The notes under the pieces are model-generated. The model was given only the letters and a program-made list of their open reading frames with translations. It did no database searches and was not told the DNA's origin. A program made the position numbers and the translations under genes. A DNA stretch of 64,000 nt from Streptococcus australis (lineage in GTDB: Bacteria > Bacillota > Bacilli > Lactobacillales > Streptococcaceae). This document shows positions 22,059 through 32,099 of this stretch, one piece after another. Where the stretch lies: the NCBI RefSeq assembly GCF_003943615.1, contig NZ_RJPZ01000004.1, positions 1-64,000 on the forward strand. Direction: 5' to 3'. How positions within the stretch are numbered: position 1 is the stretch's first letter; the number at the start of each line of letters is the position of its first letter.

Positions 22059-23621
22059 ATGAAAAAAACAATTTATGCTCTCTTTACAGGACTACTTTTA
22101 TGCCTGGGAATGAGCCATATTGTCAAAGCAGACGAATATCTCCGGATCGGGATGGAAGCCGCCTACGCTCCTTTCAACTGGACCCAAGAGGATGATGCAA
22201 ATGGAGCCGTGAAGATTGATGGCACTAACCAATATGCCAACGGATACGATGTCCAAATCGCCAAAAAGGTTGCTGAGGGACTAGGTAAAAAACCGCTGAT
22301 CGTAAAAACATCTTGGAACGGACTAATTCCCGCCCTCACCTCTGGTAAAATCGATATGATCATCGCTGGAATGAGTCCTACTGCTGAACGCAAGAAAGAG
22401 GTTGCTTTCTCTAATAGCTACTATACCAGTGAGCCGGTCATGCTGGTGCGCAAAGACGGGAACTATGCAAATGCGACTAGTCTAGATGACTTCAAGGATG
22501 CAAAGGTCACCTCTCAACAAGGGGTCTACCTCTATTCTCTCATCTCCCAACTCAAGGGCGCCAAACAAGAAACCGCTATGGGGGATTTCGCCCAGATGCG
22601 TCAAGCTTTAGAATCTGGCGTTATCGATGCCTATGTTTCTGAGCGGCCTGAAGCCTTGACAGCTGAATCTGCTAATTCAAAATTTAAGATGATCCAATTC
22701 AAAAAAGGTTTTGAAGTCGGGGAGGAAGATGCGACCATTGCTATCGGGATGAAAAAAGGCGACAGTCGAATCGACCAAGTCAATGCTACACTAGCTAAAA
22801 TTTCGGCTGAAGACCAAGTCAAACTCATGGATGATATGATTGAGAAGCAACCCGCTTCCAACGATGCTAGTGATGATGAGCAGACTTTCTTCAGCCAAAT
22901 GATGAAAATTTTGAAAGATAATGGACCACAGTTCTTACGAGGAACTGGAATGACCCTCTTAATCTCTATGACAGGGACCATTGCTGGTTTGATTATCGGT
23001 TTGTTAATCGGTGTTTTCCGAACTGCTCCTACGTCTAAAAACAAGGCTCTAGCTACCTTGCAAAAATTCTTCGGTTGGTTCCTCAATGTCTACATTGAAA
23101 TCTTCCGTGGTACTCCGATGATCGTTCAATCCATGGTTATTTTCTACGGTTCAGCCCAAGCCTTTAACATTTCCTTGGATCGTACCTGGGCTGCTATCTT
23201 TATTGTTTCGATCAACACAGGAGCTTATATGAGTGAGATTGTTCGTGGAGGAATCTTAGCAGTGGATACTGGCCAGTTTGAAGCGGCTACCGCTCTGGGG
23301 ATGACCCATGGACAAACCATGCGCAAGGTCGTTCTCCCACAGGTCGTTCGGAATATCTTGCCAGCGACAGGGAATGAATTTGTCATCAACATCAAGGATA
23401 CATCTGTCTTGAATGTTATCTCTGTGGTTGAACTCTACTTTACAGGAAATACGGTTGCAACTCAAAACTACCAATACTTCCCAACCTTTACCATTATTGC
23501 GGTAATTTACTTTATCCTGACTTTCACCATCACCCGTATCCTTCGATACATCGAACGTCGCTTAGACTCTGATACCTACACAACTGGTGCCAATCAAATG
23601 CAAGTCAAAGAGGTGAAATAA
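22059..23621 (+). CDS. glnP: Amino acid ABC transporter, fused substrate-binding and permease protein (GlnPH type)
   Basis: The 520-residue protein joins a secreted binding domain to a membrane permease. It has a signal peptide cut near IVKADE, a family-3 solute-binding domain (about residues 26-255, with [36 protein letters not shown] and VISFSNSYY-like segments), then an HisM/GlnP permease domain (about 285-500). The permease carries a coupling loop [21 protein letters not shown]. Such SBP-permease fusions are common in streptococci and lactococci, typically for glutamine and glutamate. The exact substrate is inferred. Its stop overlaps the glnQ start (TAATG). Confidence 0.92.
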   Translation: MKKTIYALFTGLLLCLGMSHIVKADEYLRIGMEAAYAPFNWTQEDDANGAVKIDGTNQYANGYDVQIAKKVAEGLGKKPLIVKTSWNGLIPALTSGKIDMIIAGMSPTAERKKEVAFSNSYYTSEPVMLVRKDGNYANATSLDDFKDAKVTSQQGVYLYSLISQLKGAKQETAMGDFAQMRQALESGVIDAYVSERPEALTAESANSKFKMIQFKKGFEVGEEDATIAIGMKKGDSRIDQVNATLAKISAEDQVKLMDDMIEKQPASNDASDDEQTFFSQMMKILKDNGPQFLRGTGMTLLISMTGTIAGLIIGLLIGVFRTAPTSKNKALATLQKFFGWFLNVYIEIFRGTPMIVQSMVIFYGSAQAFNISLDRTWAAIFIVSINTGAYMSEIVRGGILAVDTGQFEAATALGMTHGQTMRKVVLPQVVRNILPATGNEFVINIKDTSVLNVISVVELYFTGNTVATQNYQYFPTFTIIAVIYFILTFTITRILRYIERRLDSDTYTTGANQMQVKEVK

Positions 23622-24361
23622 TGGCAGAAAAAATACTTGAAATCAAACACTTAAAAAAATCCTACGGTCAAAACGAAGTTTTGAAGGACATCTCTCTTTC
23701 TGTTGAGAAGGGCGAAGTTATCTCCATCATTGGGAGCTCTGGTAGCGGGAAATCTACCTTCCTTCGCTCCATTAATCTCTTAGAAACTCCGACTGATGGA
23801 GAAATCCTCTACCGGGGACAGAACGTTCTTGATCCTGATTACGATCTCACCCACTATCGGGAAAAATTGGGCATGGTTTTCCAAAGCTTCAATCTATTTG
23901 AAAACTTAAATGTCTTGGAAAATACCATTGTGGCACAAACAACCGTTCTCAAGCGTGATCGTGAAACAGCAGAGAAAATTGCTAAAGCGAACTTGGAGAA
24001 AGTTGGCATGGGAGAACCTTATTGGGCTGCTCGTCCAAAACAACTCTCAGGCGGCCAAAAGCAACGGGTGGCTATCGCTCGAGCCCTTTCTATGGATCCT
24101 GATGCCATTTTGTTTGATGAACCAACCTCAGCTTTGGACCCTGAAATGGTCGGAGAAGTTCTTAAAATTATGCAAGACTTAGCCAAAGAAGGCCTAACCA
24201 TGATCGTGGTCACCCACGAAATGGAATTTGCCCGAGACGTCTCAAGTCGTGTTATCTTTATGGACAAAGGGGTCATCGCTGAACAAGGTGATCCAAAAGA
24301 AATCTTTACCAATCCAAAAGAAGAACGGACCAAAGAATTCTTACAACGTTTCTTAAATTAA
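23621..24361 (+). CDS. glnQ: Amino acid ABC transporter ATP-binding protein GlnQ
   Basis: ATPase of 246 residues for the fused permease just upstream. It has Walker [10 protein letters not shown] near residue 39, Q-loop [10 protein letters not shown], signature [15 protein letters not shown] near 140, Walker [15 protein letters not shown] near 165 and switch His VVTHEMEFA. It is translationally coupled to the permease by a one-base overlap and followed by a terminator. Confidence 0.95.
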   Translation: MAEKILEIKHLKKSYGQNEVLKDISLSVEKGEVISIIGSSGSGKSTFLRSINLLETPTDGEILYRGQNVLDPDYDLTHYREKLGMVFQSFNLFENLNVLENTIVAQTTVLKRDRETAEKIAKANLEKVGMGEPYWAARPKQLSGGQKQRVAIARALSMDPDAILFDEPTSALDPEMVGEVLKIMQDLAKEGLTMIVVTHEMEFARDVSSRVIFMDKGVIAEQGDPKEIFTNPKEERTKEFLQRFLN

Positions 24362-24366
24362 AACAA

Positions 24367-24403
24367 ACTCCCTCACTGGAATGATTCCGATGAGGGAGTT
24401 TTC
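24367..24403 (+). terminator. glnPQ terminator
   Basis: The AACTCCCTCA / TGAGGGAGTT stem followed by TTCG lies directly downstream of glnQ. The T-run is short but the stem is strong. Confidence 0.7.
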
Positions 24404-24504
24404 GAATACCATTAAATGAAAGTGAAATTCCACACATAAACTTGTTAAAATCCTTTAATAGCCAGGGATCCAGCTAGTGATACTTTCCTACGATATCCTG
24501 ATTT

Positions 24505-24555
24505 ATACTATATAAAAAAGAAGGGAAGCTTGTTCCCTTCTTTTTTATATAGTAT
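24505..24555. terminator. Perfect 23-bp inverted repeat, terminator of the small gene
   Basis: The left arm 24505-24527 and right arm 24533-24555 are perfectly complementary around the 5-nt loop GCTTG, with internal A/T tracts flanking AAGGGAA/TTCCCTT. On the minus strand it ends the 71-residue gene; on the plus strand it can back up the glnPQ terminator. Confidence 0.8.
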
Positions 24556-24556
24556 T

Positions 24557-24772
24557 TTAATTTTCAAATTTTTGATGATTCTTATCATAAAAATCGATTA
24601 AGCCAAGCGCAGTTTCAAACGAGATGTTTTTCACTTTTGCACGACCTTGCGCAAGTGCAATGATAGACATTTCACGGGCGTTCGTTTCTTTACTGATACG
24701 ATACCCAGTGATCTTTTTATCACGTACCCAACCAACAACTGATTCCACTTTTTCGAAGTTCGATTTAGCCAT
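24557..24772 (-). CDS. Small 71-residue basic protein, possible DNA-binding regulator
   Basis: I do not recognise a named family. The start is placed at the second of two close ATGs (MAKSNFEK). The AGGAG ribosome-binding site lies 7 bp from that codon but only 1 bp from the first. The protein is basic and helical-looking, with GYRISKETNAREMSIIALAQGRA resembling a helix-turn-helix of the Cro/XRE type, but this is weak. It stands alone between two terminators with a short A/T-rich promoter region, so it is its own unit. A small transcription regulator is the best guess. Confidence 0.65.
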   Translation of the reverse strand: MAKSNFEKVESVVGWVRDKKITGYRISKETNAREMSIIALAQGRAKVKNISFETALGLIDFYDKNHQKFEN

Positions 24773-24881
24773 GATCATTCTCCTATATTATTATTTCCAA
24801 TACTAATATAAAATTTTTTGCATATTTTGTCAACCATAATAGCTGAAAGTACGAACATTTTTAAAAAAGTCAGATATTTTA

Positions 24882-25769
24882 TTATTTTGCTTTTAAAGCT
24901 GAAAGTATTTGAGTACGAATATTCTCTACGCCATCCGGATTTGCTGGTAAGAAGAGGGTATTGGTTCCTTGCTTTTCTGCAAAGTTATTCAAAGTATCCA
25001 AATATTGGTTGGTCAAAAGAATGGACATAATCTGTTCTTCTGTCAAATTCACATTGGTATCTTTCAATTCCTTGATAGAATCAGCCAAACCATCTACGAT
25101 AGCCTTCCGTTGTTCTGCAATTCCGACCCCGTGAAGACGATCCTTTTCAGCTTCTGCCTCGGCTGCTGTAACAATCTTGATCTTATCAGCTTCTGCCAGT
25201 TCTTGGGCTGCCACACGTTTCCGTTGAGCCGCATTAATCTCGTTCATGGATTGTTTCACTTCGGCATCTGGTTCAACTTTAGTAATCAAGGTTTTTACGA
25301 TAATGTACCCATAGGTCGACATTTCTTCAGCTACTTGCTTTTGAACTTCAAGGGCGATTTCATCTTTTTTCTCGAACAATTCATCCAAGGTCAACTTGGG
25401 AACAGATGAGCGCAAGGCATCTTCAATGTAAGACTTGATCTGAGCTTCTGGGCGCATCAATTTGTAGTAAGCATCCGTTACATTGTTTTCATTTACGCGG
25501 TATTGTGTCGCTACATTCATGGTAACAAATACGTTATCTTGTGTCTTTGTTTCGACCACAATCTCGCTTTGCAAGAGACGCAATTGCACACGCGCCGCAA
25601 TTTTATCGATTCCAAATGGTGCACGGACATGAATCCCACTGTTGCTGATCTTTTGATAGCGTCCAAAACGCTCAATAATTGCAACAGATTGTTGTTTCAC
25701 CACATAGAGCGAGCTAATGAATACAGTAGCTCCAACGACTAAAATAGCCAATAGAAAAATCCAAATCAT
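24882..25769 (-). CDS. SPFH/band-7 (stomatin-like) membrane protein
   Basis: The 295-residue protein has one N-terminal membrane span (residues 3-23), then an SPFH domain (VKQQSVAIIERFGRYQKISNSG to about residue 180). A helical Glu/Ala-rich coiled coil follows (AAQRKRVAAQELAEADKI and AEAEAEKDR), then a C-terminal tail. It belongs to the stomatin/HflK-like group found in membrane microdomains. No NfeD-type partner gene is next to it. It lies alone between the small gene and ilvA. The function in streptococci is not settled. Confidence 0.9.
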   Translation of the reverse strand: MIWIFLLAILVVGATVFISSLYVVKQQSVAIIERFGRYQKISNSGIHVRAPFGIDKIAARVQLRLLQSEIVVETKTQDNVFVTMNVATQYRVNENNVTDAYYKLMRPEAQIKSYIEDALRSSVPKLTLDELFEKKDEIALEVQKQVAEEMSTYGYIIVKTLITKVEPDAEVKQSMNEINAAQRKRVAAQELAEADKIKIVTAAEAEAEKDRLHGVGIAEQRKAIVDGLADSIKELKDTNVNLTEEQIMSILLTNQYLDTLNNFAEKQGTNTLFLPANPDGVENIRTQILSALKAK

Positions 25770-25809
25770 TTTCTGATTCTCCTTTATATTTTATTTACTT
25801 TTTAGAAGT

Positions 25810-25828
25810 GATTCTTTGTTAAAGAATC
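25810..25828 (-). terminator. Possible ilvA terminator hairpin
   Basis: A perfect 8-bp stem GATTCTTT/AAAGAATC with a 3-nt loop lies directly after the ilvA stop. The following sequence (ACTTCTAAAAAG) has only a poor T-run, so termination is uncertain. Confidence 0.4.
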
Positions 25829-25830
25829 CA

Positions 25831-27081
25831 TCATACCAACATGTTGTAGAGAGTTTCATTTCCATTTAAATTAATGAAAGAGGGGTCAAATTGTTCAATC
25901 CGATTGATCAGTCCTGCGTAATCATGCTTATCCGCTAAAGCAACCCCAATCAAAACTGGGCCCGTCCCCTTGCTTGCCCGTTTGATGTACTCAAACCGCG
26001 TGATATCGTCATTTGGCCCTAAGATATCATTTACAAACTCTCTCAAAGCTCCTGGACGTTGCGGGAAGTTGACGATGAAGTAGTGTTTGATACCATCATA
26101 GATCAAAGCTCGCTCTTCCATCTCTGGCATCCGGTTAATATCATTGTTCCCACCAGAAATCACACAACAAATGGTCTTCCCTTTGATATACTCTCTCAAC
26201 ACTTCTAAAGCCGCAACACTGGCAGCACCAGCCGGTTCTGCAACCAAGCCTTGCTTGGAATAAAGATCAATCAAGGTCTCAGAGATCAAGCCCTCGTTTA
26301 CTCCAATTAGCGTCTCAACATTTTTTTTCGTTGCTTCATAAGTCAGCTGGCCAACCTTTTGAACAGCGATTCCATCCGCAAACTTATCAATTTGTTTGAG
26401 TTTGACCGGGCCTCCGGCTTCAAATGCCGCCTTCATCGACCGAGCTCCATCTGCTTCGATCCCAATAACATCGATCTCTGGTGCTTGCTCCTTTATATAG
26501 GTGGATACTCCAGCGATGAGACCTCCCCCACCAACTGGTACTAACACAGCATCAAAGTCAATCGACTCTTTTTTAGCTTCCTCTAGGATTTCGTAGGCTA
26601 CAGTCCCTTGACCCGCTTGGACGTTGGCATCATCAAATGGATCAATGAAGGTACAGTTTTTAACCTCGGTGTATTCCTGCGCTGCCTTAGAAGAAGCATC
26701 AAAGGTATCTCCTACTAATTTAATGGTCACATACTCTCCGCCGAAGAAACGAACCTGGCTAATCTTCTGCTGAGGTGTCGTAATGGGCATAAAGATGGTC
26801 GCTGGGATTTTCATCTCTCTACATGTATAGGCGACCCCTTGTGCATGGTTTCCCGCTGAGGCACAGACAACTCCTCGCTCTCTTTCTTTAGCAGTCAGCT
26901 GAGAAATTGCATAGTAGGCACCACGAATTTTAAAGGAACGTACCCGCTGGGCATTCTCCTTTTTCAAATAGATTTTCGCTCCATACTTTTCAGATAAGTA
27001 ATGATCATAATCTAAGGGAGTCTCAACAACCACACCTTTTAAGACCTTGTGGGCTTTAATAATATCTTTCGATGTTATCAT
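25831..27081 (-). CDS. ilvA: Threonine ammonia-lyase IlvA
   Basis: PLP enzyme that deaminates threonine to 2-oxobutanoate, the entry to isoleucine synthesis. The 416-residue protein has a catalytic domain with the PLP Lys in RVRSFKIRGAYYA (about residue 51), the glycine loop VPVGGGGLIAGV near 180, and the SGGNND segment near 315. A single short ACT-like regulatory domain occupies the C terminus (from about residue 330). This is the shorter, single-ACT form seen in Firmicutes. It has its own promoter with a 14/15 CodY-like box, downstream of and separate from ilvB-N-C. Confidence 0.95.
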   Translation of the reverse strand: MITSKDIIKAHKVLKGVVVETPLDYDHYLSEKYGAKIYLKKENAQRVRSFKIRGAYYAISQLTAKERERGVVCASAGNHAQGVAYTCREMKIPATIFMPITTPQQKISQVRFFGGEYVTIKLVGDTFDASSKAAQEYTEVKNCTFIDPFDDANVQAGQGTVAYEILEEAKKESIDFDAVLVPVGGGGLIAGVSTYIKEQAPEIDVIGIEADGARSMKAAFEAGGPVKLKQIDKFADGIAVQKVGQLTYEATKKNVETLIGVNEGLISETLIDLYSKQGLVAEPAGAASVAALEVLREYIKGKTICCVISGGNNDINRMPEMEERALIYDGIKHYFIVNFPQRPGALREFVNDILGPNDDITRFEYIKRASKGTGPVLIGVALADKHDYAGLINRIEQFDPSFINLNGNETLYNMLV

Positions 27082-27111
27082 GTCTTCCTCTTCTTCTCCT
27101 TATTTCATCTA

Positions 27112-27140
27112 ATTATATCAAAAGACTGCAAAAATTTCAT
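27112..27140 (-). promoter_or_regulatory. ilvA promoter
   Basis: -35 ATGAAA (27135-27140), a 17-bp spacer and extended -10 TGATATAAT (-10 at 27112-27117) on the minus strand, about 30 bp before the ilvA start. Confidence 0.65.
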
Positions 27141-27151
27141 CGTGTTTTCCA

Positions 27152-27166
27152 AATTTTCAGAAAAAT
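27152..27166. promoter_or_regulatory. CodY-box-like operator upstream of ilvA
   Basis: AATTTTCAGAAAAAT matches the CodY consensus AATTTTCWGAAAATT at 14 of 15 positions, 11 bp upstream of the -35. It suggests repression of ilvA by CodY when branched-chain amino acids are plentiful. Confidence 0.7.
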
Positions 27167-27252
27167 CACCCAAAATGCTCGCAATGGCACGTCTCTTCAT
27201 ACAGATTCTGCTAAGTGGTTGAAAACACCTTCCAAACCATCTCTACCATTGA

Positions 27253-27283
27253 TGAAAAAGAAGTTGGGATTTCTCCCAACTTC
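27253..27283 (-). terminator. ilvBNC terminator
   Basis: A perfect 10-bp stem GAAGTTGGGA/TCCCAACTTC with a GAAA tetraloop, followed by TTTTTC on the minus strand, directly after ilvC. Confidence 0.9.
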
Positions 27284-27295
27284 AATCTCGATGGC

Positions 27296-28351
<1,056 letters not shown>

Positions 28352-28383
28352 TTAGGCTGTTTTAACAAATTTAGGTTGGATTT

Positions 28384-28860
28384 TTAGTCGCGGGTAAATC
28401 CAGTTGCACCAGTCCGTGCGACATTCTTAATCCCATAAGGACGAATGACACGCAGAAGAGCTTCGTTCTTCTCTGCATTTCCTGTCATCTGCACTGTGAT
28501 GGAGCTTGGAGCTACGTCTACCACAGTCGCGCGGAAGGGCTGGATAATCGCCAGCAATTCTGCCCGTTTCTCTGCAGGTGCTGAGACCTTGATCAGAATC
28601 ACTTCACGTTCTAGGTGAGGTTTATCTGTGATATCTCGAACGCGAATCACATCGACCTGGCGGTTGAGTTGCTTGATAATTTGTTCCACTTCATCATGAG
28701 ACGCAACATCAATGATAATGGTAATCCGTGATACATTAGGGTTTTCTGTCGCTCCCACTGAGATACTCTCAATATTGACTTGGCGTCTCGACAAGACACC
28801 GGTAAAGCGATTGAGGACCCCAGACCGGTTTTGAAGTTTGGCTGTTAACATTCTACGCAT
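28384..28860 (-). CDS. ilvN: Acetolactate synthase small (regulatory) subunit IlvN
   Basis: Regulatory subunit giving feedback control by valine to acetolactate synthase. The 158-residue protein has an N-terminal ACT domain (MLTAKLQNRSGVLNRFTGVLSRR and NIESISVGATE) and the C-terminal ALS-small domain. It overlaps the ilvB 3' end by 8 bp, so the two subunits are translationally coupled. Confidence 0.95.
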   Translation of the reverse strand: MRRMLTAKLQNRSGVLNRFTGVLSRRQVNIESISVGATENPNVSRITIIIDVASHDEVEQIIKQLNRQVDVIRVRDITDKPHLEREVILIKVSAPAEKRAELLAIIQPFRATVVDVAPSSITVQMTGNAEKNEALLRVIRPYGIKNVARTGATGFTRD

Positions 28861-30553
28861 TAAACTTCACCCCCAACATCTCATGATTGCTCTTACCAGC
28901 TGGTACCATCGGTAATACATGTTCTTTACGAGAAATGTCAATCTCGATAAACATCGGTACATCTTCGGTAATGACTTCTAAATCTTTCTCAAGGGTTTCA
29001 GGATTATCAAATTTGTAGTTTTTAATCCCGTAGGCTTGGGCCATCAATTGGAAGTCAGGCAAGGTTTCAAAGACAGACTCTGATGTCCGTCCATCATAGA
29101 AGGCTTCTTGCCACTGACGAACCATCCCCAGTGAATGGTTGTTGAGCATGATGACCTTGATTGGAATCTTGTAAACATTCAAGATAGCCAATTCCTGGTT
29201 GGTCATCTGGAAACCACCATCTCCGACAAAGAGTACGACTTCTTTATCCGGATTGGCAATCTTAGCACCAATAGCGGCTGGCACACCGAATCCCATGGTT
29301 CCTAGTCCACCAGAAGTCACCAACTGCCGTTCATTTTGATATGGGTAGTACTGAGCTGCCCACATTTGGTGTTGTCCAACGTCTGTCACGACGATGGCAT
29401 CCCCCTTAGTCAACTCACCAACACGTTCAATAACCGCTTGGGGTTGGACGACACGTTCTTTCTTATCATAAGAACGAACCCGATTTTTATCTTTGGTAAC
29501 CTTCTCAACCCATTTCTCCGTATTGTTATGAACCAACGGCTCTGCTAACAACTGTTGTAGGGCTTTTTTGGCATCGCCAACGACTGGAATATCGACTGCA
29601 ATGATTTTACCAATCTCTGCTGGGTCAATATCAATGTGAGCGACTTTGGCATTCTTCGCAAAGGTCTTAGGATTTCCTGTCAGACGATCATCAAAACGAC
29701 AACCGATGCTAATCATAAAATCCGCTTCGGTCATGGCAATGTTGGCCGCAAAGGAACCGTGCATGCCTCCCATCCCAAGGAAGAGAGGATGACTGGTCGC
29801 AATCGTTCCCTGTCCTAAAAGACTAGTTACCACAGGAATCTGATAGCGTTCAGCCAAGGCTACCAATTCGTCCGCCGCTTCTGCATAGCTGACGCCACCA
29901 CCAACTAAAAGAACTGGCTGTTTAGCCTTGCCAAGTTGCTTCAAGATTTTCTTAATCTGTAATTCATTTGGTTCAATAGTCGGCTGGTAACTTGGAATAT
30001 TGATGGCCGGATTGTAAATATAATCTATTTCTAAGGCAGAGACATCTTTTGGAAGGTCAATGACGACAGGTCCTGGACGCCCAGTTGTCGCAATATGAAC
30101 GGCTTCCGTGATAACCCGTGGAATATCAGCTGTCTCACGTACTTGGTAATTGTACTTGGTAATCGGCATGGTAATCCCAACAATATCTGCCTCTTGAAAG
30201 GCATCTTTCCCGATCCCAGAACGGTTGACCTGACCAGTAAACACAAGAAGAGGAACGCTATCACTCATGGCATCCGCAATCCCTGTAATGGCATTGGTTG
30301 CTCCAGGTCCACTTGTGACGACGGCCACACCTAGCTTCCCAGTTGATTTGGCGTAGCCTTCAGCTTCATGCAAGCACCCTTGTTCATGTCGACCAAGAAT
30401 GTGTTTGATCCCTTTAAAACTATAAATAGCATCATAAAGGGGCAAAACCGCTCCACCTGGATAACCAAAAATGGTATCAATCCCAAGGTCTCGAAGCGTT
30501 TCTAGCACAAGCTCTGAACCTGTCTTTGCAGTTTCTAAGGTAATTTTCTCCAT
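28853..30553 (-). CDS. ilvB: Acetolactate synthase large (catalytic) subunit IlvB
   Basis: ThDP-dependent enzyme that makes acetolactate or acetohydroxybutyrate, the first common step to Val, Leu and Ile. I place the start at the ATG of MEKITLETAK (30553), because an AAGGAG site lies 6 bp before it; a longer reading would begin ten codons upstream without a ribosome-binding site. The resulting 566 residues fit the family. The catalytic Glu lies in GRHEQGCLHEAEGYA, and the ThDP/Mg motif is GDGGFQMTNQELAILNVYKI-like near residue 430. It is first gene of ilvB-N-C. Confidence 0.95.
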   Translation of the reverse strand: MEKITLETAKTGSELVLETLRDLGIDTIFGYPGGAVLPLYDAIYSFKGIKHILGRHEQGCLHEAEGYAKSTGKLGVAVVTSGPGATNAITGIADAMSDSVPLLVFTGQVNRSGIGKDAFQEADIVGITMPITKYNYQVRETADIPRVITEAVHIATTGRPGPVVIDLPKDVSALEIDYIYNPAINIPSYQPTIEPNELQIKKILKQLGKAKQPVLLVGGGVSYAEAADELVALAERYQIPVVTSLLGQGTIATSHPLFLGMGGMHGSFAANIAMTEADFMISIGCRFDDRLTGNPKTFAKNAKVAHIDIDPAEIGKIIAVDIPVVGDAKKALQQLLAEPLVHNNTEKWVEKVTKDKNRVRSYDKKERVVQPQAVIERVGELTKGDAIVVTDVGQHQMWAAQYYPYQNERQLVTSGGLGTMGFGVPAAIGAKIANPDKEVVLFVGDGGFQMTNQELAILNVYKIPIKVIMLNNHSLGMVRQWQEAFYDGRTSESVFETLPDFQLMAQAYGIKNYKFDNPETLEKDLEVITEDVPMFIEIDISRKEHVLPMVPAGKSNHEMLGVKFNA

Positions 30554-30597
30554 GTCTCTCCTTTCTGTTTCTTTGATTATCAAATGAGCATGCTACT

Positions 30598-30626
30598 ATC
30601 ATACCTTTTTTCAAATAACTTTTCAA
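30598..30626 (-). promoter_or_regulatory. ilvB promoter
   Basis: -35 TTGAAA (30621-30626), a 17-bp spacer and -10 TATGAT (30598-30603) on the minus strand, 44 bp before the chosen start. There is no room for a T-box leader, so control must act at initiation or on the mRNA start. Confidence 0.75.
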
Positions 30627-30638
30627 GTAAAAATAACA

Positions 30639-30653
30639 AATTTTCTGAATTTT
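30639..30653. promoter_or_regulatory. CodY-box-like operator upstream of ilvB
   Basis: AATTTTCTGAATTTT matches the CodY consensus at 13 of 15 positions, 12 bp upstream of the -35. This placement is like that at ilvA. Confidence 0.65.
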
Positions 30654-30706
30654 CTATCCAAATCCGAATAATGAGAGCTCTCCTAAAAAATTGACAAATC
30701 TAATCA

Positions 30707-30815
30707 AAAAAGAGGCTGGGACAAAAAGTTCCCAGTCACAAAAAAGCTAGAGATTCCCAATTGCGGAACCGTTGCTTTTTTTGGATATAAGGGACTTTTG
30801 TCCCAGCCTCTTTTT
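30707..30815. repeat. Inverted-repeat element with two hairpin-I ends (terminator-like)
   Basis: 17-bp perfect inverted arms (30707-30723 and 30799-30815), each containing GAGGCTGGGACA, enclose about 75 bp without coding potential. The arms match hairpin I of the dispersed repeat. It lies downstream of the CPBP gene and can end its transcript on the minus strand. Confidence 0.75.
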
Positions 30816-30838
30816 CAGTATCGTTACTAGCATTTTCA

Positions 30839-31522
30839 TCACATACTACCAATAGCTAAAACGATGAAGGAGAGGCTGTTGCTTAACATATGAACAAGTA
30901 GGGGATAGTAGATATTCTCCTTTTCTTTCACAAAAATAATAGAAAAGGCAAGGCCAGTACCTAGGTAACCGACTGCACCAACCCACTCGGACAAATCCAA
31001 GCTGTGCATATGAGTTAAGGCAAAAGCAAATCCGACTATGAAAATACTCAGCCAAGTTGGCAGACTTTTTCTCAAATATCTCAATAGAGTTTGACGGAAA
31101 AATAATTCTTCTACCAGAGGTCCAATGACACAAGCCAAAACAGCTATCAGTATCGGTTGCTCTTGAAAGGCGCTTTGAATATTCGACTGGTTTAGACCTT
31201 GTCCGACTAGCCCAAAAAACTGCTTCAACATCTCTGATACAAATTCAAAGATAACAGTCATCAGAATGAAAAAGAGCCAGCCTTTTAAAACGCCAAAGAA
31301 GAATTTTCTTTTAGTTTTTCTGATCTCATTCCATTGTTGGATTAATTTATCCTTGAACAAGAAAGAGCCATATAGAGCTAATACTACATAGAGTAGATAT
31401 TGTAGATAATTCGCAATGGCAGATGGCATCAAAGAAGCCAGCAATTTATCACCATCAAACTCAAATAGAACTGTATAGAATATCGAAAAAATCAGAATTC
31501 CCTTATATTTGTTAGACATCAT
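30839..31522 (-). CDS. CPBP-family intramembrane metalloprotease
   Basis: Integral membrane protein of 227 residues with about seven spans. The CAAX/CPBP (Abi) motifs are EELFFRQTLLRYLR near residue 140 (EExxxR) and FALTHMH near 170 (FxxxH). A further conserved segment is LLVHMLSNS near 210. Members process or sequester membrane peptides and are often linked to bacteriocin self-immunity in streptococci. No bacteriocin gene is next to it here. Its start overlaps the tag 3' end by 11 bp, so it is coupled to tag. Confidence 0.88.
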   Translation of the reverse strand: MMSNKYKGILIFSIFYTVLFEFDGDKLLASLMPSAIANYLQYLLYVVLALYGSFLFKDKLIQQWNEIRKTKRKFFFGVLKGWLFFILMTVIFEFVSEMLKQFFGLVGQGLNQSNIQSAFQEQPILIAVLACVIGPLVEELFFRQTLLRYLRKSLPTWLSIFIVGFAFALTHMHSLDLSEWVGAVGYLGTGLAFSIIFVKEKENIYYPLLVHMLSNSLSFIVLAIGSM

Positions 31523-32099
31523 TTAATTTTCCTTTCCATTCACAATCATTCTCATGATCATTGACCAGTCCTGCTGCTTGTAGGTAGGATAGGACCGCAA
31601 TGGGGCCTGTAAACTTAAAACCACGCTTTTTGAGGTCTTTGGCAAGCTGTTCAGAAAGAGCTGTCTTCGCAGGAGCATCCCGGTAATCCAGAACATCATT
31701 GACGATGGTTTTCCCCTCGACAAAAGACCAGAGATAAGCATCAAAAGAGCCGAATTCTGCTTGGAATTGTAAAAAGACCTGGGCGTTAGCCCGTGTCGCA
31801 AAGATCTTAGCTCGATTTCGAATGATGGCTGGATTGTCTAACAAAGCTTCCAGCTCCTCATCCGACATCTCTGCGACACCTTGAAGGTGATAGCCATGAA
31901 AAGCCTCACGGAAAGCTTGACGTTTATTGAGTACCGTCTCCCAAGACAGACCAGCTTGATAGGTCTCTAAGCAAAGCAACTCAAAAAGGGCGTGGTCGTC
32001 ATGGAGGGGCTGGCCCCACTCCTCATCATGGCAGGCTACATATAGTGGGTTGTTCATTTTGACCCAGCTACTCTCAATTGTCTTTGGATTGTCGAGCAA
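31512..32099 (-). CDS. tag: DNA-3-methyladenine glycosylase I, 5' end replaced by a repeat
   Basis: Base-excision repair enzyme that removes 3-methyladenine from DNA, 195 residues from a TTG at 32099. It has the HDEEWGQPLHDD, ETYQAGLSWETVLNKRQAFREAF and C-terminal DHENDC segments of the family. The natural N terminus, typically M-x-x-x-C-x-W-V, is missing. The first ten codons (MLDNPKTIES) lie inside the dispersed repeat, and the residue aligned with the zinc ligand Cys4 of E. coli Tag is Ser (AGT). The other ligands, His in HDEEW and the C-terminal His and Cys, are present. No ATG lies upstream; an internal ATG gives MNNPLYVACH. The enzyme may be weak, unstable or inactive. It is followed by the CPBP gene. 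Confidence 0.85.
   Translation of the reverse strand: MLDNPKTIESSWVKMNNPLYVACHDEEWGQPLHDDHALFELLCLETYQAGLSWETVLNKRQAFREAFHGYHLQGVAEMSDEELEALLDNPAIIRNRAKIFATRANAQVFLQFQAEFGSFDAYLWSFVEGKTIVNDVLDYRDAPAKTALSEQLAKDLKKRGFKFTGPIAVLSYLQAAGLVNDHENDCEWKGKLNDV

Noticed and set aside
24361-24560. Possible CRISPR or mobile element end because of the long inverted repeat
   Set aside because: There is a single inverted repeat with terminator-like tracts, no spacers, no direct repeats and no transposase. Termination explains it.
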